From Lactococcus formosensis (lineage in GTDB: Bacteria > Bacillota > Bacilli > Lactobacillales > Streptococcaceae), in NCBI RefSeq assembly GCF_018403745.1, contig NZ_BOVP01000001.1:1-64000 (forward strand): a stretch of 64,000 nucleotides of DNA, written 5' to 3'. Under the pieces are notes generated by a model. The model saw nothing but the letters and a program-made list of their open reading frames with translations, searched no databases and was not told the DNA's origin. Below, in pieces: positions 25,266 to 34,240 of this stretch (its first letter is position 1; the number at the start of each line of letters is the position of its first letter). Both the position numbers and the translations under genes were made by a program.

Positions 25266-26240
25266 TTAATCTAAATTCTGCAAAGGACTATATTTAATCA
25301 TCTTATTAATCTCATTTTCAATATTTAAGCTCCTAAGATAAATCTCCGTTGTTTTAATGCTAGAATGACCTAATAGTTTTTGAATCATGTATATATCAAC
25401 ATTTTCTCTAACTAACTTCTGAGTAAAGTAGTGACGGAAAGTATGAGGTGAGATACGGATACTGTCACGAATGTTCACAGCTTTTCCTATTTTATAAATT
25501 TCTTTTTCTGCTAATCTATAATCATATTTTTTACCAAACTTAGTGACAAATACATTTTCGGTGGGAATTATTCCATTACTGGACAAATAATTATCTTTTG
25601 CTCTAGTGTATTTAAGATATTGTTTATATACAAGTGGTGAACAATGCACAATTCTATCTTTTTTACCTTTACCATTCTTAATAATAATTTGAGAATCGTT
25701 AATGTGTTCTAATTTTAAATTCAAAGCTTCATTTATCCTCAAACCAGTATCCGTGAGTACAAGTATTAGCAAGTAATTCCTCTCATTCACAAATTTTGTA
25801 CAAAATCCAGTTCTTCCTTTTCCCGTTTTCTTGATTTTATTGAAAGTTCTTTTTCTTGTATATCGGAGCATCATTTTAACTTCTTCATCTGTAAATGTAT
25901 TAACAACAATTCGTCTCTCTTTAATCCATTTAACACGGTGTATAGGCGCTTCCTCATACCTCATGTATTCTTCATTAACACAGTATGCAAACAATGCCCT
26001 GATAGCTCTCAAATGTGCATTAACGGACGTCTCAGAGTAGCCACATTCTAATCTGTCAACTAGATATTGTTTTATATGAATTGGTTTGATTTCGCTAATA
26101 TTTAAAATATCATTTTGGTACAAAAAAACAGAGAAAACCTTTAGTGTTTTTTCTCTGAATATAATTGTATTTTTCGACAATCCTCTTGCTTTATTATCAA
26201 AAAGCATTTCTTGAATTGCTGATTGAATTGAAATTTCCAT
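25266..26240 (-). CDS. Tyrosine recombinase/integrase
   Basis: About 324-aa phage-integrase-type recombinase. An N-terminal SAM-like core-binding domain (about 1-95) precedes the catalytic domain with Arg in TGLRINEALNLK, Lys in GKGKKDR, HxxR in SPHTFRHYF, His in LLGHSSIKTTE and nucleophile Tyr in EIYLRSL. Starting at 26240 (MEISIQSAIQ) uses a GAGG ribosome site 8 nt upstream; the in-frame start at 26291 lacks one. It is adjacent to the inverted repeats at 24944-25119 and is the obvious candidate to invert them, as FimB/FimE or RecV do elsewhere. No phage genes or conjugation functions accompany it. Confidence 0.88.
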   Translation of the reverse strand: MEISIQSAIQEMLFDNKARGLSKNTIIFREKTLKVFSVFLYQNDILNISEIKPIHIKQYLVDRLECGYSETSVNAHLRAIRALFAYCVNEEYMRYEEAPIHRVKWIKERRIVVNTFTDEEVKMMLRYTRKRTFNKIKKTGKGRTGFCTKFVNERNYLLILVLTDTGLRINEALNLKLEHINDSQIIIKNGKGKKDRIVHCSPLVYKQYLKYTRAKDNYLSSNGIIPTENVFVTKFGKKYDYRLAEKEIYKIGKAVNIRDSIRISPHTFRHYFTQKLVRENVDIYMIQKLLGHSSIKTTEIYLRSLNIENEINKMIKYSPLQNLD

Positions 26241-26375
26241 GTTGTTTTCCTCTGTTTTTATTAGATTTAACAACAATAAATGTTTTTTCAAAAATGGCTT
26301 AGATACCGTACTAAATGTACTTTTAAAGGATTAATATTTCTATCAAACCCCTCTAAAAGCCAGTTATACCGCTAT

Positions 26376-26714
26376 TTAACGAATCCCTAAAGCGATACGC
26401 GCATAGCGGCTCATTTTATCTACTGTCCATGCTGGATACCAGACGAGATTGACTTTGATTTCAGTTACTTCTTCAACTTCTTTGAGTGCATCATGAATTT
26501 GATCAGTTAACACGTCTGCTAGCGGACAACCCATTGTTGTCAGTGTCATTTTGACTTCAGTAAACCCATTGTCTTCAAAGGAAATTTCATAGACCAAGCC
26601 CAAGTTAATGATATCAATACCTAGCTCAGGGTCAATAACAGTCTCCAAGGCTGCTAAAATCTTTGTTTTAATTTCTTCTATTTGTGTATCAGAATATTTG
26701 CTTTCTTCACTCAT
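26376..26714 (-). CDS. MIP18/SufT-type iron-sulfur assembly factor (DUF59)
   Basis: 112-aa cytoplasmic protein of the DUF59/PaaD/MIP18 family, involved in loading or maturing Fe-S proteins. Visible motifs are VIDPELGIDIINLGLVYEI and TTMGCPLADVLTDQI with the conserved Cys. The start at 26714 (MSEESKYSD) has GGAG 6 nt upstream, so an ATG at 26753 is rejected. An extended -10 (TGG-TAGAAT) lies near 26760. Monocistronic. Confidence 0.87.
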   Translation of the reverse strand: MSEESKYSDTQIEEIKTKILAALETVIDPELGIDIINLGLVYEISFEDNGFTEVKMTLTTMGCPLADVLTDQIHDALKEVEEVTEIKVNLVWYPAWTVDKMSRYARIALGIR

Positions 26715-26902
26715 AAATTTCTCCACATTCTCATTGTAAAATCTATTTGACAATGTTATTCTACCATATTTTTAAAAATTTGACGAGAAGAGTAAAAGAT
26801 AATTTATAAATCATTTTATAGACACAACGTCTAAAAATTGTTATAATTATAGTGATATAAAGTTTTAAGACAGCACTTGCTGTGTAGGGAAAAGGATACA
26901 CT

Positions 26903-27433
26903 GTGGAGAATAGAAAAGAACGTACAAAAGCGCGACTTCGCGATGCAATGACTCAACTTTTACATGAAAAGCCATTTGATCAAATTACAACCACTGAGCT
27001 TGTCAAAGTTGCAAAGATTAGTCGGAGCGGATTTTATACGCATTACCAAGACAAATATGAGATGATTGATCAGTATCAAAAAACATTGATCAACACAATT
27101 CAATATGTCTTTGAAAAAAATGATGGAGACTTGCAAAAAACAATGCTTGAGACCTACGAATTTTTAGATAATAACGAAATCTACGCAGCCCTGCTTTCTG
27201 AGAACGGCAGCAAGGAAATCCATCAATTTATGCAAGCCAAGTTAAAAAGCATGATTGAAAACTCAATTATTCCAAGAGATTCAAGAAGAAATAACCTCGG
27301 TCGCTTAGGTAAAATTTATGCTGCTACTTACTATGCTAATGCCATGTTTGGCCTTACACAAGCATGGATTCGGCGCAAACGTAAAGAAACTCCTGAAGAG
27401 ATTACAAATATACTCAGTAAGCTTATCAACTGA
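26903..27433 (+). CDS. TetR-family transcriptional regulator
   Basis: 176-aa repressor-type protein with an N-terminal HTH (about 8-50; ITTTELVKVAKISRSGFYTHYQDK) and a helical ligand domain. It starts with GTG at 26903, preceded by AAGGA at a 7-nt distance. The promoter is an extended -10 (TGT-TATAAT) near 26840. Its C-terminal domain resembles the TetR_C_8-type group found with DhaS-like regulators. Divergent from the DUF59 gene and convergent with the malY-like gene; target unknown. Confidence 0.85.
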   Translation: MENRKERTKARLRDAMTQLLHEKPFDQITTTELVKVAKISRSGFYTHYQDKYEMIDQYQKTLINTIQYVFEKNDGDLQKTMLETYEFLDNNEIYAALLSENGSKEIHQFMQAKLKSMIENSIIPRDSRRNNLGRLGKIYAATYYANAMFGLTQAWIRRKRKETPEEITNILSKLIN

Positions 27434-27447
27434 TTAGTAATTCAAAT

Positions 27448-27480
27448 AAAAATATCCAAACATAGAGTTTGGATATTTTT
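27448..27480. terminator. Bidirectional terminator
   Basis: AAAAATATCCAAAC/GTTTGGATATTTTT stem between two convergent genes. Confidence 0.88.
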
Positions 27481-27481
27481 T

Positions 27482-28651
27482 TTAAAGGGATTGAATACTT
27501 TTAAGAAGTCTTTCAAGTCCATCTTTTACCTTGGCTCGTGAACAGCCAATATTTAGGCGGAGAAAGTTGCTTCCTTCCCGACCATATACCTGTCCATCCA
27601 TAATAGCGACCTTTCCTACGTTGATTAAAGCCTGCTGTAACTTATCCATGGAGACACCTTGTTCTGAAACATCAAGCCATAAAAGATAAGTTGCTTCCGA
27701 TTCGATAAGCTTTATCTTTGGCAAATGCTCTTGCAAAAAACGGCGTGTGAAGTCTACAGTATCATCCAAATAACTATTCAGCTCTTTTAGCCATATATCC
27801 GATGTCCGGTAAGCTGCAATCGTTGCTTCCATTCCTAAAATGCTGCAAGAGGAAAGCCCATCTTTTTCTTTTAAATGTTCACAAAATTCTTCACGAAGAT
27901 TCTCATTAGGAATTAATAAATAGGAAAAAATCAATCCTGGGAAATTAAAGGTTTTGCTGGCAGATGTTAAAAGAGCAATATTTTCTGTACCATATTTCAA
28001 AATTGGATGCTGCTGCTGCTCTTTGCGTAAAATATCCATATGAATTTCATCTGAAACCAAGAAAACATCGTACTTTTGACAAAGCAATACCACTCGCTGG
28101 AGTTCCTCATTTGACCACACGCGTCCCGTAGGATTATGGGGCGAGCAAAAAAGGAGAATTTTGTTATTGGGGTGAGCGAGTTTTTCTTCTAAATCTATAA
28201 AATCAATCGTATACTTTCCATTATGGAAAATTAATGGATTTTCCACGTACAAACGATCATTTGCCGTAATTGTTTTAAAAAAAGCATCATAAGCTGGCGT
28301 CTGGACAACAATACCTTCTTGAGGTTGAGACTTAATTTCAATCAACTGAGAAAGAGAGTAAATCACACTTGGACTGTACAAGATCCATTCCTCATCAATC
28401 GTAAAATCAAACTGTTTTTGATACCAAGCAGAGACAGCTGATTTCAAATGTTCGTGATTCCAACGTGTATATCCATAGATTGGATGTTGAATTCTCTTTT
28501 GTAAGGCCTGATTAACTGTCTCTGGGATAGCAAAATCAGTATCCGAAATGGTAAAAGGCAATAAATCTTTTTGACCAAAACGATCCTCTACAAAATCCCA
28601 CTGTGTACAAAACGTTCCTTTACGATCGATAATTTTATCAAATTCTGTCAT
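27482..28651 (-). CDS. MalY/PatB-type PLP C-S lyase
   Basis: 389-aa fold-type I PLP enzyme, cystathionine beta-lyase-like, with ILLFCSPHNPTGRVW, VSDEIHMDIL and the PLP-binding Lys in SASKTFNFPG. Such enzymes cleave cystathionine or cysteine conjugates; in E. coli MalY also modulates the maltose regulator. It is the last gene of an operon behind a MalX-like PTS protein, the same malX-malY pairing as in E. coli, so a role tied to that PTS is plausible. Spacing to the PTS gene is 49 bp. Confidence 0.88.
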   Translation of the reverse strand: MTEFDKIIDRKGTFCTQWDFVEDRFGQKDLLPFTISDTDFAIPETVNQALQKRIQHPIYGYTRWNHEHLKSAVSAWYQKQFDFTIDEEWILYSPSVIYSLSQLIEIKSQPQEGIVVQTPAYDAFFKTITANDRLYVENPLIFHNGKYTIDFIDLEEKLAHPNNKILLFCSPHNPTGRVWSNEELQRVVLLCQKYDVFLVSDEIHMDILRKEQQQHPILKYGTENIALLTSASKTFNFPGLIFSYLLIPNENLREEFCEHLKEKDGLSSCSILGMEATIAAYRTSDIWLKELNSYLDDTVDFTRRFLQEHLPKIKLIESEATYLLWLDVSEQGVSMDKLQQALINVGKVAIMDGQVYGREGSNFLRLNIGCSRAKVKDGLERLLKSIQSL

Positions 28652-28700
28652 ATCAATAAATGGTAAAACAAGACCTTTGTCTTGTTTTACTGTTCTCCTT

Positions 28701-30752
28701 CTAAATCAAATTGTCCAATGCATTTCGGACAGTCGTTACTTTCGTTCCAATAATAACTTGAACACTCGTATCATCTAAATGTACGACTCCTAAAGCACCC
28801 AAATCCTTGAGTCTGTCATCTTCGACAAGTTCACCATTATTTAAAATCAAACGAAGACGTGTGATACAGTTGTCGAGTGTGACGATATTTTCTTTGCCAC
28901 CTAATGCAGCTAAGATTGCTTCGGCATTATATCCAGACGTATTGCCACCATGTGCTATCTCTTGATCTGAATATTCTGGCTCAAGTACAGTTTCACGTCC
29001 TGGTGTTTTCAAGTTTTTCCATAGAATAACCTTTTTAAATGTGAAATAGTAAGCTGCGAACCAAAAGGCACCAACTAGAGGGATCAAGAACCATTGTGTA
29101 TATGAACCTTGCATTACCCCAAAGATAAGGAAGTCAAGAACTCCGCCATCTGTATTACCGATTTTGACACCTAATAGGCTGACGACCATTGCTCCTAGAC
29201 CAGTCATAATGACGTGGAAAATCCAAAGGAATGGACTGATAAACAAGAAGAGAAACTCAATAGGTTCTGTTATCCCTGTGACAAAAGTGGCAATCACACC
29301 AGAAATCAGAAGTCCTTTGACTTTTGCTCGATTTTCAGGTTTTGCTGTACGATACATGGCAAGCGCTGCGGCTGGAAGCCCAAACATAAACGTTGGCATT
29401 TTTCCTTGCGAGAGGAAAGCTGTCGCAGAGCCCGAAATTGGTAAGCGATTTGCCAATTCCGCATAGAAAATGTTTAAAGCACCGTAAACTTCGTGCCCAT
29501 CAATTAGTGCTGTTCCACCAGCTTGAGTAAAGCGAATGGTTGCAACAAGAATGTGATGCAAACCAAAAGGTAGAAGCAGACGTTCCCCAGAGAAAAAGAG
29601 AAATGGACCGAAAATACCTGAACGTTGAATCAAGTTCCCCACTTGTTGGATAAGAAGAGCAAAAAGTGGCCAAATGACTGGGATAGCTAATCCTACCAAA
29701 GCCATTACTAAGGCAGTAATAATTGGTACAAACCTTGATCCCCCAAAGAAAGCAAAACTGTCTGATAACTGTATGTTGTAAAATTTCTTGTGGAGATTGT
29801 AAACAATAATACCAGTAATGATACCTCCAAGAACACCCATTTCGATAGTTTGTACGCCAAGAGCCATGCCTTGGCCAGCTTTTTGCATGAGCTCAGGATC
29901 AGCAAGCTGTCCACGTTCAGTCAAAAAGAAGTTAATAGACAGATTCATGACCATATAACCAACAAATCCTGAAAAAGCCGCAACTCCTTTTTCTTTCTTG
30001 GCTAAACCTAAGGGGATAGCCATAGCAAACATCACAGGTAAGTTACTGAAGGCAAAACCACCAATAGCAGAAAAGAAACGGAAGACAACTTGGAGTACTT
30101 CGTTTCCTAAGAAAGGAAAAGCATCAATGGTCGATTGACTCGAAAACGAACTTCCTAGCCCTAAAAGAAGTCCCATAAAAGCCATTAAGGCTACAGGAAG
30201 CATAAAAGTTTTACCTAATTCTTGGAAGAAACCGCCTAGGGCAAATTTTTTCTTTTTCTTAGGTTGTAGCACTTTAGTTTTTGTTTCAGCACCTTTTACC
30301 ACAGCTTCTCCTATTGGTACTCCTCCTTTTACTTTTCCTGAGGCACTGATTCTCATATCTTTTAATTTTTCAGCTGTATTTGTAATAACAACGATTGCCG
30401 TTTTTTCAAGTCCAGCATCTTCAACTGCTTTCCAATTCACGCACCCAATCACTTGGCCCGCTTTAACAGCCTCCTCTTCTTTGATAGTGAACTCAAATAC
30501 CGACTTATCCAGACTGACTGTATCAATCCCAATATGAAGTAATACTTGCAAATCATCTGCAGTACTAAATCCTGCAGCATGACCTTGAACCATTCTTACT
30601 ATACCAGAAACTGGTGCATAAATTGTTTCACCAGTTGGTTCCACAGCATACCCATCTCCCATTGTTTTTTCAGAAAAAATTGGATCCTTAACATCCTGTA
30701 ATGGGATAATTTCTCCCTCAAAAGGAGAATAGAGGTTTTTTTGGTTATTCAT
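28701..30752 (-). CDS. Glucose/maltose-family PTS transporter, fused IIA-IIC-IIB (MalX-like)
   Basis: About 683-aa permease with all three PTS modules. N-terminal IIA(Glc)-type domain (about 1-150) has the phosphorylated His in VLLHIGIDTV. A basic linker leads to IIC (about 170-540, ten-odd helices; GERLLLPFGLHHILVATIRF, GFTEPIEF-like ITEPIEFLFLF) and a C-terminal IIB domain with phosphocysteine in DNCITRLRL (about residue 635). Domain order IIA-IIC-IIB with IIA first is less common than IICBA. The malY-like gene follows and an RpiR-type regulator precedes it. A cre-like site (30801-30814) lies about 50 bp upstream. Substrate is probably a glucoside or glucose; not provable here. Confidence 0.87.
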   Translation of the reverse strand: MNNQKNLYSPFEGEIIPLQDVKDPIFSEKTMGDGYAVEPTGETIYAPVSGIVRMVQGHAAGFSTADDLQVLLHIGIDTVSLDKSVFEFTIKEEEAVKAGQVIGCVNWKAVEDAGLEKTAIVVITNTAEKLKDMRISASGKVKGGVPIGEAVVKGAETKTKVLQPKKKKKFALGGFFQELGKTFMLPVALMAFMGLLLGLGSSFSSQSTIDAFPFLGNEVLQVVFRFFSAIGGFAFSNLPVMFAMAIPLGLAKKEKGVAAFSGFVGYMVMNLSINFFLTERGQLADPELMQKAGQGMALGVQTIEMGVLGGIITGIIVYNLHKKFYNIQLSDSFAFFGGSRFVPIITALVMALVGLAIPVIWPLFALLIQQVGNLIQRSGIFGPFLFFSGERLLLPFGLHHILVATIRFTQAGGTALIDGHEVYGALNIFYAELANRLPISGSATAFLSQGKMPTFMFGLPAAALAMYRTAKPENRAKVKGLLISGVIATFVTGITEPIEFLFLFISPFLWIFHVIMTGLGAMVVSLLGVKIGNTDGGVLDFLIFGVMQGSYTQWFLIPLVGAFWFAAYYFTFKKVILWKNLKTPGRETVLEPEYSDQEIAHGGNTSGYNAEAILAALGGKENIVTLDNCITRLRLILNNGELVEDDRLKDLGALGVVHLDDTSVQVIIGTKVTTVRNALDNLI

Positions 30753-30800
30753 CATTTAACCTACCTTTATATTTTTGTTGTAAGTTAATATTACCACAAA

Positions 30801-30814
30801 GTAAAACGCTTTCA
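30801..30814 (-). promoter_or_regulatory. cre-like site upstream of the PTS gene
   Basis: TGAAAGCGTTTTAC on the minus strand matches the lactococcal cre consensus TGNNARCGNWWWCA at 12 of 14 positions. Placed between the regulator and PTS genes, it suggests CcpA control. Confidence 0.5.
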
Positions 30815-30857
30815 CGAAAACTACTAAAAAAACACCTTCTCATTTGAAAGTATTTTT

Positions 30858-31586
30858 TTAAATGTGTAAAATTCCACGATAACTGTAGTAAAGTGATTGC
30901 AGAACCAAAAGTAAAGGCGTCTTATCTGTCGTGTCATAGCCATTTACTTCCTCTTTTTCTGTTAAACAATAGAGCGGAATATCGACTATTTGTGCTAAAC
31001 TATTTTCAGTCAAATTGGTAAGACTAACCAGTTTGTGTTTTCTGGACTTGGCCAGTTCTGCTAATTCCAAAACGGAAGGTGTCTCTCCAGATAAAGAAAC
31101 AAAAAAGAATACTTCATGAGACGAGTTTAAAATCTTCTTTTTCATTTCCTGCTGATATTCAAAAAATTGAAATTTATCATCGAGAGCAAAGAGGCTTTTT
31201 ACATACATCTTCGTCAGAAGTCCTGTTTGATCTAGCGCATAAAAATTTACACTTTTCGCTCTTTGCATTAGCTGTACAACCTTCATTTCTCTATCTTTAT
31301 CGATCAAATCAAAGTTTTTTAAGAGAATATGCTTATGCGCACTCATACTTTCAGGAGTTGTGAGTTCTTGTTTGAGGTTAATCTTAAATTCAGAGAAATT
31401 TTCATACCCCAATTTTTTACAAAACCGTGTAATCGTGTTGGGGACCGTGTAAAATTTTTGTGATAAGAGAACTATCTTAGTTTGACTTACTGCTTCTTTA
31501 TTTTTTAAGATGTACTCTACTAGGTCTTCTTCTAACTCTGTCAACTTATTTTCTTTATTTTTTACGCGTTCCTGAAAATTCAGCAT
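30858..31586 (-). CDS. RpiR/MurR-family sugar-responsive regulator
   Basis: 242-aa regulator with an N-terminal HTH_6 domain (about 1-75; VPNTITRFCKKLGYENFSEF) and a C-terminal SIS sugar-phosphate-binding domain (about 105-235; FFVSLSGETPSVLELAELAK). It likely senses a phosphosugar produced by the adjacent PTS and controls the malX-malY-like genes downstream. A GAGGG ribosome site precedes the ATG. A palindromic cre-like sequence TAAAAGCGCTTTAA lies at 31655-31668 near an extended -10 (TGG-TAGAAT). Confidence 0.85.
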   Translation of the reverse strand: MLNFQERVKNKENKLTELEEDLVEYILKNKEAVSQTKIVLLSQKFYTVPNTITRFCKKLGYENFSEFKINLKQELTTPESMSAHKHILLKNFDLIDKDREMKVVQLMQRAKSVNFYALDQTGLLTKMYVKSLFALDDKFQFFEYQQEMKKKILNSSHEVFFFVSLSGETPSVLELAELAKSRKHKLVSLTNLTENSLAQIVDIPLYCLTEKEEVNGYDTTDKTPLLLVLQSLYYSYRGILHI

Positions 31587-31698
31587 TTTACCCTCTTCTG
31601 TCTCTTTTTAAGGCTTTATCTTATCTTTTATTCTACCATAGTTTCTTTTTAAAATAAAAGCGCTTTAATAAATTAAGTTTATCAGAATAATTTTTCAC

Positions 31699-31725
31699 AA
31701 AAAAAAGCCTATTTGATAGACTCTT
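31699..31725 (-). terminator. Terminator after the lipase gene
   Basis: Imperfect stem AAAAGCCTAT/ATAGACTCTTTT with a U run on the minus strand. Confidence 0.6.
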
Positions 31726-31738
31726 TTCTTTCATTATC

Positions 31739-32692
31739 TTATTTGCTATTTTTTTCATTGATCCATTCAGTGGAAAGGGTCATCGCAGCACGTGTCGCAT
31801 GAGTATCATTCATTGAATTCACCATAACAAAGTCATGGATAATGGCTTGGAAACGCACTTGAGTGACTTCCACTTCAGCTTCACGTAGCTTTCGTGCGTA
31901 GGCTTCTCCTTCATCTCGCAGAACATCCGCTTCGCCAGTAATTATCAGAGCAGCAGGCAAGTCTTCCAAATCTTCTTTTGTTGAACGAAGCGGCGAAGCT
32001 GTGATTTGTTTACGGTCTTCTTTACTGGTCGTATATTGATCCCAAAACCAAATCATTCCTTCTTTAGTTAAAAAGTAATTTTCTGAAAATTCATTATAAG
32101 AACTCGTATCAAACCTAGCATCTGTTACAGGATAATACAAAACTTGTTGTCCAATCTTTTGACCACCGCTTTGTTTAGTCATGATCGTCATCACAGTGGC
32201 CATATTTCCACCAACAGAATCCCCAGCTACAGTAAGATGATTTACATCAAATTTCTTATCGTTAGAAAAATCTTTTAGTTGCTGTAGGACAGCATAGTTT
32301 TGTTCAATTGCTGTTGGGTATTTGGCTTCGGGTGACAGAGAGTATTCAGGAAAAACCACAACGGAGTTGGTCCGTACAGCGAGCTCACGAATTAGTTTAT
32401 CATGTGTATGTGCATTACCAAAAACCCATCCGGCACCGTGGATATAAAATATAACTGGTAATTTTTTATCTTGTTTGAGAGGACGGATGAATCGTACATT
32501 AATTTTTCCCCATTCTCCTGTATCAACAACAACATCCTCAATATCAACGTCTTCCTTTGCGACTGGAGAATCCTGAACTTCATTTAATAAACTTCTTCCC
32601 TCTTCTACCGGAAGTTCATAAATACGAGGATGGGGTGCATTTGCTTCACTAAATTCTAGTGCAGCTGATTCTAAGGAAATTCTTTTTACCAT
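31739..32692 (-). CDS. HSL-type alpha/beta hydrolase (esterase/lipase)
   Basis: 317-aa cytoplasmic esterase of the hormone-sensitive lipase family. The oxyanion motif is IHGAGWVFG, the nucleophile elbow GDSVGG, and the acid and base residues fall in EADVLRDEGEAYA and IHDFVMV. It probably hydrolyses short acyl esters. A GGAGGT ribosome site precedes the ATG. It is 35 bp downstream of the VOC gene, likely one operon. An exact CodY consensus lies inside the gene (32077-32091). Confidence 0.88.
   Translation of the reverse strand: MVKRISLESAALEFSEANAPHPRIYELPVEEGRSLLNEVQDSPVAKEDVDIEDVVVDTGEWGKINVRFIRPLKQDKKLPVIFYIHGAGWVFGNAHTHDKLIRELAVRTNSVVVFPEYSLSPEAKYPTAIEQNYAVLQQLKDFSNDKKFDVNHLTVAGDSVGGNMATVMTIMTKQSGGQKIGQQVLYYPVTDARFDTSSYNEFSENYFLTKEGMIWFWDQYTTSKEDRKQITASPLRSTKEDLEDLPAALIITGEADVLRDEGEAYARKLREAEVEVTQVRFQAIIHDFVMVNSMNDTHATRAAMTLSTEWINEKNSK
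32077..32091. promoter_or_regulatory. Intragenic CodY box
   Basis: AATTTTCTGAAAATT equals the CodY consensus AATTTTCWGAAAATT at all 15 positions, within the esterase coding sequence. Whether it is bound is unknown. Confidence 0.45.
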
Positions 32693-32727
32693 TTTATACC
32701 TCCAAAAGTACTTTTTATTATCATTTA

Positions 32728-33243
32728 TTAAAAAATTGCTTTTTTATTGTAAGGTTGAACGTACAGTAACCATGAGACTCCGTATTGATCTGTGAAATGT
32801 CCGGACATCCCACCCCAGAATTGTTTTTCAAAAGGTGAATGAACGATTACTTTATTTGAAGCTACAAGTTTATTCCAAAATTCTTTCGCGCGCTCTATCT
32901 CCCGACCATCTTCAGCAGGAAGATCGAGTAGAATAGGCAAATCAGTACAAGACGTATTCTTTTTTCGAAAATTATCAGCTGCCATAATCGTCTTACCTAA
33001 AATATTAAACTGCGAATGTACTGTCTTCTCTGAAAGTGTTGCTTCATCTATACCAAATGATTCCGCTAAATCACTGTGAAGTGGTACTCGCATAATGTTA
33101 CAAGCACCGAAAACTTCTTCATAGTATTGGAGCGCTTCTTTCGTATTATCGAATGCTAAATAAGGGTTCAATCCCTCAAGTGATTTTCTTAATTTGTTAT
33201 ACAAAAGTCGGTTCTTTATCACTGTTAAAATCCCCATCATCAT
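32728..33243 (-). CDS. VOC-superfamily (PhnB/glyoxalase-like) protein
   Basis: 171-aa protein of the PhnB/DUF-type VOC fold: LNPYLAFDNTKEALQYYEEVFG, then ILGKTIMAADNF and the C-terminal WGGMSGHFTDQYGVSWLL. Residues 1-24 form an unusual basic extension (ILTVIKNRLLYNKLRK) before the domain. Function is not predictable; VOC proteins often act on small metabolites or bind drugs. The ATG-ATG-ATG start region has AAGGAG upstream. A CodY-like box (33294-33308) lies about 50 bp before the start. Confidence 0.75.
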   Translation of the reverse strand: MMMGILTVIKNRLLYNKLRKSLEGLNPYLAFDNTKEALQYYEEVFGACNIMRVPLHSDLAESFGIDEATLSEKTVHSQFNILGKTIMAADNFRKKNTSCTDLPILLDLPAEDGREIERAKEFWNKLVASNKVIVHSPFEKQFWGGMSGHFTDQYGVSWLLYVQPYNKKAIF

Positions 33244-33293
33244 TAACTCCTTTCTGAATTTATTATCAAAGGATATAATTCTAGGACTACGTT

Positions 33294-33308
33294 AATTTTC
33301 TGAATATT
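33294..33308. promoter_or_regulatory. CodY-like box upstream of the VOC gene
   Basis: AATTTTCTGAATATT matches the CodY consensus at 14 of 15 positions and lies in the promoter region of the VOC-esterase pair. Confidence 0.5.
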
Positions 33309-33405
33309 ATTTTAATAACATTTTATAATTTTAAGCTGGGCAAAACAAGAAATTGGTATCGGAAAATATTTTCATGCTTATTTGAGAAGTTTATGTTAGG
33401 GAAAT

Positions 33406-33434
33406 AAAAAAGGAGGATGATCCCCCCTTTTTTT
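33406..33434. terminator. Terminator after the lipoprotein gene
   Basis: AAAAAAGGAGG/CCCCCTTTTTTT stem overlapping the stop codon. Confidence 0.8.
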
Positions 33435-34005
33435 ATTTAACAGTAGTCTCACCAGTTACTTTAACTTGTTCTTCGCTAGGGAGTTTGTTATATGCATCCA
33501 TCAATTCTTGATTTTTAAAGATAAGATTTCCATCAATCATTGCCTCTCCATCAACACCTTTTCCGGTTTGACCGTGGAAGCCTTCAGCATTCACTTCAAC
33601 ATCTCCTTTAACTGTACCATTTGAAATATAGAATTGTGGAGAATTAACTTCAAGTTTTTGTACAGTGAGGGTATAGCGATCGGTAACCTTGCGGTCTGCA
33701 TCTTGTGTATAAAGTGCTAATTTACGTGCTTCTTCCCCTTCTTTATTTTTAAAGTCCCCTTCAACATTCAAGGTTTTATCCGATGCGTCTAAGTCCTTAC
33801 TAATTGCAGCAATCCAAGCACCATCCTTAGAAAGTCCCTTAGAAAGGGTATCAAAGTTATCTGTACCTGCAGTTGCCCCAGCAAACACTTCAGCAGACTG
33901 TTCTGTTTTTGTTTCTTCTGATTTTTTTTCACCAGATCCACAAGCTGTCAAAACACCTAATGATAGAGTTGATACTGCTAACAATGAGAGAAGTTTCTTA
34001 TTCAT
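33433..34005 (-). CDS. Secreted lipoprotein of unknown function
   Basis: 190-aa protein with a lipoprotein signal (KKLLSLLAVSTLSLGVLTAC, lipobox LTAC) and a mature part of about 165 aa after a Ser/Glu/Lys-rich linker. The domain (KGLSKDGAWIAAISKDLD..., then VEVNAEGFHGQTGKGVDG) looks beta-rich; no enzyme motif is seen. It is found as a stand-alone gene here. I start at 34005, with GAGG 7 nt upstream; the in-frame ATG at 34041 would place extra basic residues before the signal. Confidence 0.75.
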   Translation of the reverse strand: MNKKLLSLLAVSTLSLGVLTACGSGEKKSEETKTEQSAEVFAGATAGTDNFDTLSKGLSKDGAWIAAISKDLDASDKTLNVEGDFKNKEGEEARKLALYTQDADRKVTDRYTLTVQKLEVNSPQFYISNGTVKGDVEVNAEGFHGQTGKGVDGEAMIDGNLIFKNQELMDAYNKLPSEEQVKVTGETTVK

Positions 34006-34240
34006 AATATACCTCGCTTTTCTTTTTCTACATTGTAACATAGACAGGTATACCTTTCAAGAAAACGCTTCCTTTTTTCGATGAAAATATCACTGTATCC
34101 AATTAAGAATTTTTCTAGGATTTTTTTCAAAAGAAGAAAAATAAAAACTTCCCCTCTGGAACATCAGCCATAATCGTCCTTGCTTACTCTATCACTCTAT
34201 TTACTAAAAAGAAATAGTTGACTAACATATTTTAGAATAC

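Noticed and set aside
22196..26240. Prophage or integrative conjugative element
   Set aside because: Two recombinases are present, but there are no phage structural, replication or transfer genes and no att-like direct repeats at a tRNA; a local switch fits better.
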